A program made the position numbers and the translations under genes. A stretch of 44,301 nucleotides of DNA. It comes from Deltaproteobacteria bacterium (lineage in GTDB: Bacteria > Desulfobacterota > Binatia > JACPRU01). Under the pieces are notes generated by a model. That model was not told the origin of the DNA, made no database searches, and saw nothing but the letters and a program-made list of their open reading frames with translations. The DNA is taken from NCBI GenBank assembly GCA_016189835.1, contig JACPRU010000069.1, positions 1-44,301 on the forward strand, written 5' to 3'. This document shows, in pieces, positions 7,948-16,458 of the stretch (position 1 is its first letter; the number at the start of each line of letters is the position of its first letter).

Positions 7948-8754
7948 ATGAAGCTCGACGACGTGCTCTACGAGAAACGAGACCAAGTCGCCTGGATCAC
8001 CCTGAACCGTCCGGACCGTCTCAACGCGTTCGACTTCAAGACGATCGCCGAGCTCGGCGTGGCCCTCGACGAGGTCGGCCGTGACCGCGGCATAGGAGTG
8101 GTGGTGCTCACCGGCGGCGGCGATCGCGCTTTTTGCGCCGGCGGCTATCTCGGCGATCTCGCCGGCTCCGAGCTCGACCGCGACAAGGTGTACTCGCTCT
8201 TCCAGAGCGCGTTCGAGACGCTCCTGCGCATCCGCCGCCTGCCCCAGCCCGTCATCGCCGCCGTCAACGGATTCGCCGTCGGGGGAGGCAACGAGCTGGT
8301 CGTGGCCTGCGACCTGGCCGTGGCCTCGGAGCGGGCGATCTTCGGTCAGACCGGTCCGAGAATCGGCAGCGCCCCGGTGATCGGCGGAACGAACATGCTC
8401 GGCCTGCAGATCGGCGACAAGAAGGCGAAGGAGGTCTGCTTTCTCTGTCGCCAGTACACCGCCGCCCAGGCGCTCGAGATGGGCTGGGTCAACGCGGTAG
8501 TCCCGCACGAGCGCTTGCGCGAGGAAGTCGAGCGCTGGTGCGAGGAGATTCTCGACAAGAGCCCGCTGTATCTGGAGATCGCGAAGATCTCCTCCAACGT
8601 GTGGTGGAACCTGCTCTATCCGGGCTTCCTCTCCGACCTGCAGATGCTGCGTCAGGCGGTCGGGTCGCCGCAGATGCTGGAAGGCGCCACGGCGTTCCTG
8701 GAGGGGCGCAAGCCCGACTTCCGGAAATTCCGCACCCGGACCGGCGAGCCCTGA
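7948..8754 (+). CDS. enoyl-CoA hydratase/isomerase family, MenB/BadI-like
   Basis: The 268-residue crotonase-fold protein has NRPDRLNAFDF, GDRAFCAGG, and NGFAVGGGNELVVACD. One crotonase acid is kept (E116 in GGGNELV). The second, normally in FGQPEI, is replaced by glycine in FGQTGPRIGS (G136). That FGQTGP pattern is typical of MenB (dihydroxynaphthoyl-CoA synthase) and BadI (2-ketocyclohexanecarboxyl-CoA hydrolase), which do Claisen or retro-Claisen chemistry rather than hydration. The C-terminus, with EGRKPDFRKFR, is also BadI-like. The start has GAGAGGA seven bases upstream. It is last in the ligase-PPOX-reductase run, after a 95-base gap. Confidence 0.9.
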   Translation: MKLDDVLYEKRDQVAWITLNRPDRLNAFDFKTIAELGVALDEVGRDRGIGVVVLTGGGDRAFCAGGYLGDLAGSELDRDKVYSLFQSAFETLLRIRRLPQPVIAAVNGFAVGGGNELVVACDLAVASERAIFGQTGPRIGSAPVIGGTNMLGLQIGDKKAKEVCFLCRQYTAAQALEMGWVNAVVPHERLREEVERWCEEILDKSPLYLEIAKISSNVWWNLLYPGFLSDLQMLRQAVGSPQMLEGATAFLEGRKPDFRKFRTRTGEP

Positions 8755-8827
8755 GCGCGGCACCGGCGCGGCATCGGCGCGCCGCGCTTCCCGGCCGACG
8801 CCGCGGGCGGCGGAATCTCGTCCGCCG

Positions 8828-9154
8828 TCAGCTCGCGGCAGCGAGGCCCGCCGCGAGCGCGTCGCGCTCGATCGGGAACAGACGCAGCGGCCCGGCCGGC
8901 CGCGGCGCCGAGAACGTCACCGCCACGATGCTCTTGATGTTGCGCTCGAGGTCGCCGAGCTCGTCGACGGCGAGGCCTCCGTCCAGGACGCGCCCCATGT
9001 ACAGGTCGCCGCGGACCTCGAGCAGCTCGAGGTAGGCGGGATCTCCGACCTTGAACGCGGGCCGATGGGCGACCTTGCCCTCGGTATACTGCCGTCGCAT
9101 CTCGGTACCGAGCTTGAGACCGACGAAGATCTTTCGTTCGGGGTCGACTCTCAT
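8828..9154 (-). CDS. small protein of unknown function
   Basis: This 108-residue reading frame begins MRVDPERKIFVGLKLGTEMRRQY and continues with FKVGDPAYLELLEVRGDLYMGRVLDGG and NIKSIVAVTFSAPRP. It has no signal peptide or membrane helix and looks like a small soluble alpha/beta protein. An in-frame GTG at 9172 would add six residues; neither start has a clear ribosome site. It is convergent with the crotonase gene, and palindromic copy B separates it from the slipin gene. I do not recognise the family. Confidence 0.6.
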   Translation of the reverse strand: MRVDPERKIFVGLKLGTEMRRQYTEGKVAHRPAFKVGDPAYLELLEVRGDLYMGRVLDGGLAVDELGDLERNIKSIVAVTFSAPRPAGPLRLFPIERDALAAGLAAAS

Positions 9155-9250
9155 GAAACCGGCACTGCTCACGGGACGCAGGGCATCTCCCGCAAACTAC
9201 GCTTCGAGCCGCGGGCCTGTCAAATCCCGGGTGTCATTGCTCCGGGCGTT

Positions 9251-9328
9251 CGAAAAAGGGGTCGGGAGTCTTTTTGCGAAGCCCCCTTTCGGGCCGTTCC
9301 GGCAAAAGACTCCCGACCCCTTTTTTCG
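9251..9328. repeat. dispersed palindromic element, copy B (most complete core)
   Basis: The inverted arms lie at 9251-9275 and 9304-9328, with the same GGGGTCGGGAGTC sequence as copies A and C. The 28-base core is asymmetric and contains GCGAAGC, CTTTCGGGCC and TTCCGGC. Copies A and C carry this core in the opposite orientation, so the element has a direction. It lies just past the end of the slipin gene and could end or stabilise that transcript. Confidence 0.92.
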
Positions 9329-9350
9329 GGCCGGGCACCGGAGCCGTCGC

Positions 9351-10100
9351 TCATCCGCTCTTGGTCGTGAAGGCCTTGAGCAAATCGATCGGCACCGGAA
9401 ACAGCGTCGTCGAGTTGTTCTCGGTGGCGATCTCGCGCAGCGTCTGCAGATAGCGCAGCGTCAGCGCCGCCGGCTCGCGGCTGAGGATCGCCGCGGCCTC
9501 GGCGAGTTTCTGCGCCGCCTGCTGCTCGCCCTCCGCGTTGATGACCTTGGCGCGGCGCTCGCGCTCGGCCTCCGCCTGCTTGGCGATCGCCCGCTGCATC
9601 TCCTGCGGCAGGTCGATCTGCTTGACCTCGACCTTGGTCACCTTGATGCCCCAGGGGTCGGTGTCGGCGTCGAGGATCGTCTGGATCTTCTCGTTGATGC
9701 GATCGCGCTCGGCGAGCAGGTCGTCGAGCTCGGCCTGTCCGCAGACGCTGCGCAACGTGGTCTGCGAGAGCTGCGAGGTGGCGAACATGTAGTTCTCGAC
9801 GTTGACCAGCGCCTTGTTGGGATCGAGCACGCGGAAGTAGACGACCGCGTTGACCTTCACGGAAACGTTGTCGCGGGTGATCACGTCCTGCGGTGGGACG
9901 TCCATGGCGACGATCCGCAGGTCCATGCGCACCGCCCGCTCGATCACCGGAATGATCAGCACCAGACCGGGGCCGCGCGCCGCCACGAGGCGCCCCAGCC
10001 GGAACACGACCACCCGCTGGTACTCGTTGACGATGTTGACGCTCATCCACAAGAAGACCAGCGCCAGGACGACGATCCATCCGAAGAAGCCGAACGCCAT
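9351..10100 (-). CDS. slipin / stomatin-like SPFH-domain membrane protein
   Basis: The 249-residue product has one N-terminal membrane helix ([17 protein letters not shown]), then the SPFH/band-7 domain ([46 protein letters not shown]) and an Ala/Glu/Arg-rich coiled coil ([27 protein letters not shown]). Such proteins oligomerise at the inner membrane and organise lipid domains and proteases. Its ATG overlaps the TGA of the upstream NfeD gene by one base (TGATG) behind a strong AAGGAGG site. The two are therefore co-translated. Slipins are common substrates or partners of NfeD proteases. The start used here fits the TM position; an upstream extension is not needed. Confidence 0.93.
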   Translation of the reverse strand: MAFGFFGWIVVLALVFLWMSVNIVNEYQRVVVFRLGRLVAARGPGLVLIIPVIERAVRMDLRIVAMDVPPQDVITRDNVSVKVNAVVYFRVLDPNKALVNVENYMFATSQLSQTTLRSVCGQAELDDLLAERDRINEKIQTILDADTDPWGIKVTKVEVKQIDLPQEMQRAIAKQAEAERERRAKVINAEGEQQAAQKLAEAAAILSREPAALTLRYLQTLREIATENNSTTLFPVPIDLLKAFTTKSG

Positions 10101-11386
10101 CAGACCCTCCTTCGCGGCGCCACGACCAGCCGCAAGCCGTCGATCGCCACCACCTCGACCGCCGTCCCCGCCTCCGCCGAGCCGCCGTCGCGCAGCTCGG
10201 CGTCCCACAGCTCTCCCATCAGCGCGACCTTGCCGCACGGCTCGAGCCGGCGGCGCACGACGCCGGTCGCCCCGATCATCGCCTCTCGGCCGGAGGCGAC
10301 CGGACTATGCTGGCTCTTCGCCACCAGCGTGCCGACTCCGAGCAGCAGCGCGGCGAACCCGACGGCGGTCGCGGCGATCACGCCGCGGTTCACCACCAGG
10401 CCCGGCGCCTCCCCGGTGTGGAACAGGAGGAGCGATCCCGCGAGCAGACAGAGCAGTCCGCCGATGCCGAGCGCGCCGAAGCTCGGCACGAACAGCTCCG
10501 CGACGAGCAGGATCACGCCGAGACCGAACAGCGCCACGCCCGTCCAGTTGACCGGCACGATCGAGAAGCCGATCGCCGCGAGCAACAGGCAGATGGCGCC
10601 GGTGACCCCCGGGGCCACGACCCCCGGATGGGTGAACTCGACGTACAGCGCCGCCAGGCCGCCCACCAGCAGCAGGAAGATCACCGTGGGCTGTGCGAGA
10701 AAGAAGTAGAAGCGCTGCTCGCTCGTCATCTCCACGTCGTGGAACACCGGGTCCGCCGTGCGCAGCCGCACGCTCGTCTCGCCGACCCTCACCTCGCGGC
10801 CGTCGATCGCCGCCATCAACGTCTGGCGGGACGGCGCGATCAGGTCGATGACCTTCTTCTCGAGCGCGATTTCCGCGGTGATCGACGCGCTGTCGCGCAC
10901 CGCCTCCGCCGCCCACGACACGTTGCGGCCGCGCTGCGAGGCGATCGCCTCGATCAGCGAGACGGCGTAGTTCTCGACCTTCTTCTCCATCGTCAGATTC
11001 GGCTTGTCGCTCGGCAGCAGCGTGACCGGATGCGCGGCACCGATGGTGGTGCCCGGCGCCATGGCGGCCACGTGGCCGGCGAGCGTGACGAACGTTCCCG
11101 CCGAGGTCGCGCCCGCCCCGCTCGGCGAGACGTAGACGATCACCGGCACCCGGGCGCCGAGAATCGCCTGCACGAGGTCCTTGGTGGTGTCGAGCGAACC
11201 GCCCGGCGTGTCGAGCTCGAGCAACACGGCATCGGCGCGCTCGCGCTCGGCTTGCTGGAGGGCGATGTGCAGGTACTCGAGCACGGGCGTGAAGATCGGG
11301 CCGCGCACCTCCATCGTGTAGACGTGCGAAGCCGCGGCCGGCGTGGCGAGAGCCAGCAGCAGTACCCAGATCCGCAACGGCTTCAC
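10100..11386 (-). CDS. NfeD-family membrane serine protease (long form)
   Basis: The 428-residue protein has a signal peptide ([16 protein letters not shown]), a ClpP-class periplasmic domain ([28 protein letters not shown] with the expected catalytic Ser; [13 protein letters not shown]), and about five hydrophobic segments from [26 protein letters not shown] onward. It ends in a small OB-fold NfeD domain ([24 protein letters not shown]). Known homologues cleave the hydrophobic C-terminal tail of stomatin-like partners. I could not place the general-base lysine with certainty. The gene is translationally coupled to the slipin gene, the usual arrangement of this pair. Confidence 0.92.
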   Translation of the reverse strand: MKPLRIWVLLLALATPAAASHVYTMEVRGPIFTPVLEYLHIALQQAERERADAVLLELDTPGGSLDTTKDLVQAILGARVPVIVYVSPSGAGATSAGTFVTLAGHVAAMAPGTTIGAAHPVTLLPSDKPNLTMEKKVENYAVSLIEAIASQRGRNVSWAAEAVRDSASITAEIALEKKVIDLIAPSRQTLMAAIDGREVRVGETSVRLRTADPVFHDVEMTSEQRFYFFLAQPTVIFLLLVGGLAALYVEFTHPGVVAPGVTGAICLLLAAIGFSIVPVNWTGVALFGLGVILLVAELFVPSFGALGIGGLLCLLAGSLLLFHTGEAPGLVVNRGVIAATAVGFAALLLGVGTLVAKSQHSPVASGREAMIGATGVVRRRLEPCGKVALMGELWDAELRDGGSAEAGTAVEVVAIDGLRLVVAPRRRV

Positions 11387-11504
11387 GGCCGCAGTATCCT
11401 ACGCAGCCGACGAAAACCCAAGCATGCGCGCCGGGCCGGCGTCGCGCCGTTCATCGTCGCGAACGATCAGCCGCCCGCCGACGGCGCCTTGGCGGGAACG
11501 TGGT

Positions 11505-12116
11505 TCAGCGCGCCGCGGCGCCGCGCGCCAGCCGATCGACCGCTTCCTCGATGCCGATGCGCGCGAGCTCGTCGGCGGTCAGCCATCGCGGGCCGCCGCG
11601 CAGCACGCCCCACAGGTTCCACAGGTTGTAGGCGAGCGGCTCCTGCGTGAACGTGTACTCCGCCCGCCACGCCGCCTGCTTCCGGCCGGCCGGAGTCGCC
11701 AGGACCTGCACGGACACCGAGGCGGGCTCGCTGATGCCGTAATCGCTCCCCACGCGCTCGCGGTAGTGCGCGATCTTGGCGGTCAGCCCGGCGTCGGCCT
11801 GCACCGCCGCCGCCAGCGCTCCGGCCTTCTCCTCGGGATCTTCGGCGGCCGGGATCGCGCGCAGCGCGTCGCGCACCTGCGCCGCCGCCACGACCGACCA
11901 CTGGGAATGAAGCGCGGCCGCGTCCGACAGCATCCGGCTCACCGCCGCCGGCGCCTGCGCCGCGGCGTCCCCCGCGGTCGTCGCCGAGGCGACGACCGGC
12001 AGCACCGCCACCGTGCGGATGGCGGGAAACTCGCCGCGGGCGGAGACCTTGACCGGCGGGGTCACCGCGCGGCCGCATCCCATCGCCAGGCACAGCAGTA
12101 TCGCCAGGCGCTTCAC
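11505..12116 (-). CDS. lipoprotein of unknown function
   Basis: This 203-residue protein starts with a GTG and carries a lipoprotein signal (KRLAILLCLAMGC, lipobox LAMGC with Cys14). The mature start has a FPAIRTVAVLPV strand, as seen in several outer-membrane-directed lipoproteins that open with an IxxVAVLP strand. A region rich in Ala follows, then SVSVQVLATPAGRKQAAWRAEYTF. I cannot assign a family. Its GTG overlaps the aspS stop by four bases (GTGA), so it is translated with aspS. It may be the last gene of a hisS-aspS-lipoprotein operon; 118 bases separate it from the divergent-end NfeD gene. Confidence 0.75.
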   Translation of the reverse strand: MKRLAILLCLAMGCGRAVTPPVKVSARGEFPAIRTVAVLPVVASATTAGDAAAQAPAAVSRMLSDAAALHSQWSVVAAAQVRDALRAIPAAEDPEEKAGALAAAVQADAGLTAKIAHYRERVGSDYGISEPASVSVQVLATPAGRKQAAWRAEYTFTQEPLAYNLWNLWGVLRGGPRWLTADELARIGIEEAVDRLARGAAAR

Positions 12117-13888
12117 GGCTCCACCTTGATGGACAGCTCGCGCAGCTGCCTCGCGTCCACCTCGCTCGGCGCCTCGGTCATCAGGCAGACCGCCCGTTGC
12201 GTCTTCGGAAACGCGATCACGTCGCGGATCGAGGTCGCCCCGCACAGCAGCATGGCCAGGCGGTCGAGGCCGAGAGCGATGCCGCCGTGCGGCGGCGCGC
12301 CGAATCCCAGCGCGTCGAGCAGGAAGCCGAACTGCGCGCGCGCGTTCGATTCCGAGATGCCGAGCGCGCCGAACACGCGACTCTGCACGTCGGGACGGTG
12401 GATTCGAATCGAGCCGCCGCCGAGCTCGCAGCCGTTCAGCACGAGGTCGTAGGCCTGCGCGCGAACCCGCTCGGGGTGCGGCTCGAGATCCGCCAGGTCC
12501 TCCTCGCGAGGCGCGGTGAAGGGATGATGGACCGCCCCCCAGCGCTTCTCCTCGTCGCTCCACTCGAAGAGCGGGAAGTCGGTGATCCACAGGAAGCCCC
12601 AGCGCGAGCGCTCGACGAGGCCGAGCTTGTCGCCGAGGTGCAGGCGGAGCTGGCCCGCGGCCTTGGCGGCGACGGACTCGGCGCCGGCGACGAGAAACAG
12701 CAGATCGCCGACCGCCAGGCCGGCCGCCTCGACCGCGCGGCGCTTCTCCTCGTCCGAGAGGAACTTGGCGACCGGCGACTGCCAGCCGTCGGCGTTGATG
12801 CGGATCCACACCAGGCCCTTGGCCCCGAAGCTCGGCGCCATGGCGACGAGGTCGTCGAGATCCTTGCGCGAGAACGCCTCGCCCGGAACCTTGAGCCCGC
12901 GCACCACGCCCCGCTTCTCGAGCACCTCGCGGAACACCTTGAAGCCCGATCCGGTGAAGGCCGCGGAGAAGTCGGTGATCTCCAGGCCGACGCGGGTGTC
13001 GGGCTTGTCGCTGCCGAAGCGCAGCATCGCCTCGGCGTAGGGCAGGACGGGGAACGGCGCCGCCAGCTCGACGCCGATCGTGCGCCGGAAGACCTCGATC
13101 ATCAAGCCCTCGATCAGCCGGTGGATCTCCTCCGGCCGCGTGAACGACAGCTCGACGTCGACCTGCGTGAACTCGGGCTGGCGGTCGGCGCGCAAGTCCT
13201 CGTCGCGGAAGCAACGAGCGATCTGGAAGTAGCGGTCGAAGCCCGCCACCATGAGGATCTGCTTGAAGAGCTGCGGCGACTGCGGCAGCGCGTAGAACTG
13301 CCCGGGGCTCACCCGGCTCGGCACCAGGTAATCGCGGGCGCCCTCCGGCGTGCGGCGCGTGAGCATCGGGGTCTCGATCTCGAGGAAGCCCTGAGCATCG
13401 AAGTAATCGCGCACCGCTTTGGCGAGACGGTGCCGGAGCCGGAAGTTCGCCTGCATCTTCGGCCGCCGCAGGTCCAGGTAGCGGTAGCGCAGGCGCGTGG
13501 TCTCGGCGACCTCCATGTCGCCGTCGATCGGAAACGGCACGGGGCGCGTGCCGTTGAGCACCTTGAGCTCGCGGACCCGCACCTCGATCTCGCCGGTCGG
13601 CAGATTCGGGTTGCGGGTCTCGGCGGTGCGCTCCACGACCTCGCCGCACGCGGCGATGACGTACTCGGCGCGGACCTCGCCCGCCCGCTGGTGCGCGGCG
13701 CGTGCCCCCTCCGGGTTGAAGACGAGCTGAACCAGGCCGCTGCGGTCGCGCAGATCCACGAACAAGAGACCACCGTGGTCGCGCCGCGCGTGCACCCACC
13801 CCGTCAACGTGACCGTCCGCCCGACGTGCTCGCGGTGCAGCTCGCCGCAGTAGTCGCTTCGCCGCCAGTCTTCCAGACTCTCGCTCAA
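12113..13888 (-). CDS. aspS: aspartyl-tRNA synthetase, probably non-discriminating
   Basis: A class II bacterial-type AspRS of 591 residues: N-terminal OB-fold anticodon domain (YCGELHREHVGRTVTLTGWV), catalytic core with RYLDLRRP, SPQLFKQILMVAGFDRYFQIARCFRDEDLRADRQPEFTQ, the bacterial GAD insertion, and the C-terminal motif 3 GLDRLAMLLCG. In the OB fold the sequence is ARRDHGGLLF. Histidine (H38 here) at this place is typical of AspRS that also charge tRNA-Asn, whereas E. coli has leucine. I chose a TTG start with GGGAG six bases upstream because the protein then begins close to the conserved YCGEL. A GTG at 13924 would overlap hisS. It lies 13 bases after hisS. Confidence 0.95.
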   Translation of the reverse strand: MSESLEDWRRSDYCGELHREHVGRTVTLTGWVHARRDHGGLLFVDLRDRSGLVQLVFNPEGARAAHQRAGEVRAEYVIAACGEVVERTAETRNPNLPTGEIEVRVRELKVLNGTRPVPFPIDGDMEVAETTRLRYRYLDLRRPKMQANFRLRHRLAKAVRDYFDAQGFLEIETPMLTRRTPEGARDYLVPSRVSPGQFYALPQSPQLFKQILMVAGFDRYFQIARCFRDEDLRADRQPEFTQVDVELSFTRPEEIHRLIEGLMIEVFRRTIGVELAAPFPVLPYAEAMLRFGSDKPDTRVGLEITDFSAAFTGSGFKVFREVLEKRGVVRGLKVPGEAFSRKDLDDLVAMAPSFGAKGLVWIRINADGWQSPVAKFLSDEEKRRAVEAAGLAVGDLLFLVAGAESVAAKAAGQLRLHLGDKLGLVERSRWGFLWITDFPLFEWSDEEKRWGAVHHPFTAPREEDLADLEPHPERVRAQAYDLVLNGCELGGGSIRIHRPDVQSRVFGALGISESNARAQFGFLLDALGFGAPPHGGIALGLDRLAMLLCGATSIRDVIAFPKTQRAVCLMTEAPSEVDARQLRELSIKVEP

Positions 13889-13901
13889 GGGGCTTCTCCC
13901 G

Positions 13902-15149
13902 TCATTGCGCTCGCCGCACCGCACGGACGATCGACGGCGCGTCGAGGGGAGCTTCGAGCTGCCGCTGTCCGCGCATATCGCGAATCACGACCGTCCCCCG
14001 CGACAGCTCCTCGTCGCCGACGATCAGCACGAACGCCGCACCGAGCTTGTCGGCCCGGCGCAGGTGGCTCTTCAGGCTCTTGCGGCCCGGCTCGATCTCC
14101 AGCCGCAGCCCTTCGCGCCGCAGCTCGCGCGCCAGGCGGAACGCGCGGGCTTCGGCAGGGTCGCCGAGCGGGGCCACGAACACGTCGAAGGGCGCCGCTG
14201 CCTCGGGCACCCGCAGCGCGAGCACCAGCCGCTCGACGCCGAGCGCGAAGCCGACGCCGGGAACGGACGGGCCGCCTAGGCTCGCCACCAGGCCGTCGTA
14301 GCGTCCGCCGCCGCCGATCGCGTTCTGCGCGCCGAGACCCTCGGCGACGATCTCGAACGCGGTGCGGCAGTAATAGTCGAGGCCGCGCACCATGCGCGGG
14401 TTGAGGGTGACCGCCACCGACTCGGCCGCGAGCAGCGCGCGTACGGTGCGAAAATGCTCGCCGCAGGCCGCGCACAGGAAATCGACCATCACCGGGGCGT
14501 CCAGCGTCCGCTCCGCATCCAGCTTGCAATCGAGGACGCGCAACGGGTTGCGCTCGATCCGCCGGTTGCAGTCGGCGCACAGCGTCTGCTTGCGCGCCTC
14601 GGCGTAGCGGCGAAGCTCCTCGCGGTACGCCGGCCGGCAGGCGGCGCAGCCGAGCGAGTTGATCTCGATCCGCGCGGTGGCCAGACCGAGCGCGGCGAAG
14701 TACTCGGCGAGCAGCACCAGCAGCTCGGCGTCGACCAGCGGGTCCTCGCGGCCGAGCACCTCGGCGCCGATCTGATGGAACTGCCGGAAGCGTCCCTTCT
14801 GCGGGCGCTCGCGGCGGAACATCGCCCCGAGATAGAACAGCTTCGACACCGGCTCTCGGCCGTGCAGCCCGTTCTCGATGTAGGCGCGGACCACCGAGGC
14901 CGTGCCTTCCGGACGCAGCGTCAGCGACGTGCCGTCGACGTCGTCGAACGTGTACATCTGCTTCTCGACGATGTCGGTGGTCTCGCCGGCCGCACGCGCG
15001 AACAGCTCCCGGCGCTCCACCGCCGGGACGCGGATTTCGGCGTATCCGTAACCGATGAGCAGCCGGCGCGCCGCTTCCTCGAGTCGGCTCCAGACCTCGG
15101 TCTCGCCGGGCAGAACGTCCCGGAATCCCTTGACGGCGTTGATTTTCAT
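13902..15149 (-). CDS. hisS: histidyl-tRNA synthetase
   Basis: The 415-residue class II synthetase starts MKINAVKGFRDVLPGE. It shows motif 2 (GAMFRRERPQKGRFRQFHQIGAEV), the HisA motifs (GLDYYCRTAFEIV and GGGRYDGLV), motif 3 (GVGFALGVERLVLAL) and the C-terminal anticodon-binding domain (FDVFVAPLGDPAEARAFRLA). It charges tRNA-His with histidine in the cytoplasm. AGGAG lies 4 bases before the ATG. It is the first gene of a hisS-aspS-lipoprotein run, and its start is only 28 bases from the divergent Rsm22-like gene, so the two promoters must overlap each other or the coding starts. Confidence 0.97.
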   Translation of the reverse strand: MKINAVKGFRDVLPGETEVWSRLEEAARRLLIGYGYAEIRVPAVERRELFARAAGETTDIVEKQMYTFDDVDGTSLTLRPEGTASVVRAYIENGLHGREPVSKLFYLGAMFRRERPQKGRFRQFHQIGAEVLGREDPLVDAELLVLLAEYFAALGLATARIEINSLGCAACRPAYREELRRYAEARKQTLCADCNRRIERNPLRVLDCKLDAERTLDAPVMVDFLCAACGEHFRTVRALLAAESVAVTLNPRMVRGLDYYCRTAFEIVAEGLGAQNAIGGGGRYDGLVASLGGPSVPGVGFALGVERLVLALRVPEAAAPFDVFVAPLGDPAEARAFRLARELRREGLRLEIEPGRKSLKSHLRRADKLGAAFVLIVGDEELSRGTVVIRDMRGQRQLEAPLDAPSIVRAVRRAQ

Positions 15150-15177
15150 CGCTCCTGCGCGACTATGTAGCGCAATC

Positions 15178-16380
15178 GTGGACGTATATCACTTTCCCGC
15201 CGATCTCGCGCAAATCATCGACGACGCGGCGGGCGAGATCGGCGAGGATCCGGCGCGGCTGGCCGAGCGCGTGCTCGCGCTGTCGGACCTGTTCGTCGGC
15301 CGCGGCGATTGGCAGGGGGACTACGGCCGGAGCCCGGCGCTGCGCGAGGCCTACCTGCGCTACTACCTGCCGGTCAACGTGCCGAAGGTGCGCACGCCGC
15401 TCGCCGCCTGGCTCGCACCCGATCCCGGTCGATTCGCCGGTCGGACGCTGCGCGCGATCGATCTCGGCTCGGGTCCGGGCAGCGCGCTGCTCGGGCTCTG
15501 CGACTTCGTCCGCGGCCTGCCGCCGCCGCAGCGCCCGCAAAAGCTCGAGCTGGTCGCGCTCGACCAATCCTACGAGAATCTCAAGCACGCGCAGGCGCTG
15601 GTCGGATGCTTCGGCGCCCGGGCGGGACTCGCGGTCGAGGTGCAACCGTTGCGCCTCGATCTGGTCGCCGACCGCGCCGAGCTGTTTCCGCTGGCCGCCG
15701 CGCACGGCCGCTTCGATCTGGTGCTCGCCGCCAACGTGCTCTGCGAGATCGCGCGCGGATCCGCGGCGCACGTCGAGCGCGCGGCGGCGCTGGTGTCGGC
15801 GGCGGCCGAAGAGCTGCTCGCCGCCCGCGGCGCGCTGGTGATCGTCGAGCCCGGATTGCGCGAGACGGCGCGCGATCTTCACCGCGTGCGCGATCGACTG
15901 CTCCGCGCCGGGGTGCTGCACGTGCTCGCGCCGTGCCTGCACGAGGCCCCTTGCCCGGCGCTCGGCGCCGATCGGGACTGGTGCATCGCCGATCTCGCCT
16001 GGGAGCCGCCGCCGGCCGTGCGGGCGATCGCGCGGCGCACGGGCCTGCGCAAGGACTCGCTCAAGTTCTCCTACCTACTGCTGGCCCGCGACCCCTCCCG
16101 GGCGCCGGCGCCGACGCGCTGGCGCGTGGTGAGCGACGTCCTCGAGCTCAAAGGCGAGCGGCGCGTCTATCTCTGCGCCGACGGCCGCTGGATCGTGCTC
16201 GGACAGCTGAAGCGCGGCCGTCCACCGGCCGGCAGCGACTTCGCCCGGCTGCGCCGCGGCGATCTCGTCGAGGTCCACGGCATGGAGGCCCGCGGGTCGA
16301 TCTTCCGGCTCGCCGCGCATGGAGCGATCCGCCCGATCGCTCCGCCGCCGCTCGCCCCCGCCGCCGACGGCGACCGCTGA
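15178..16380 (+). CDS. Rsm22/METTL17-like methyltransferase-fold ribosome-associated protein
   Basis: This 400-residue protein matches the Rsm22 family of mitochondrial and bacterial small-subunit proteins. It opens with helices (FPADLAQIIDDAAGE), then YLPVNVPKV, a Rossmann SAM-site loop (IDLGSGPGSALLGL), LVLAANVLCEI, and a C-terminal region with KFSYLLLARDP. A cysteine set C253-x5-C259-x9-C269 (APCLHEAPCP...DWC) plus C333 resembles the Fe-S ligands reported for METTL17. Homologues are thought to help assemble the small ribosomal subunit. GTG is the likely start: no ATG is nearby in frame and the hisS start is 28 bases away. No ribosome site is visible, so a leaderless message is possible. 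Confidence 0.85.
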   Translation: MDVYHFPADLAQIIDDAAGEIGEDPARLAERVLALSDLFVGRGDWQGDYGRSPALREAYLRYYLPVNVPKVRTPLAAWLAPDPGRFAGRTLRAIDLGSGPGSALLGLCDFVRGLPPPQRPQKLELVALDQSYENLKHAQALVGCFGARAGLAVEVQPLRLDLVADRAELFPLAAAHGRFDLVLAANVLCEIARGSAAHVERAAALVSAAAEELLAARGALVIVEPGLRETARDLHRVRDRLLRAGVLHVLAPCLHEAPCPALGADRDWCIADLAWEPPPAVRAIARRTGLRKDSLKFSYLLLARDPSRAPAPTRWRVVSDVLELKGERRVYLCADGRWIVLGQLKRGRPPAGSDFARLRRGDLVEVHGMEARGSIFRLAAHGAIRPIAPPPLAPAADGDR

Positions 16381-16458
16381 CGGCGCTTTGGGCGCCGCGG
16401 CTCTCTCTGATAGGCTGCCCACGGCGGGCGGAAGCTCGAGTCCGTCCGTATCCGAATC

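Noticed and set aside
12197-14404. Long plus-strand frame opposite aspS and hisS
   Set aside because: It is antisense to two well-identified synthetases, with low-complexity composition and no recognisable motif.
16381-16397. Hairpin CGGCGC-TTTGG-GCGCCG right after the Rsm22-like stop as a terminator
   Set aside because: The stem is only 6 pairs and no T-run follows, so it cannot be called a rho-independent terminator.
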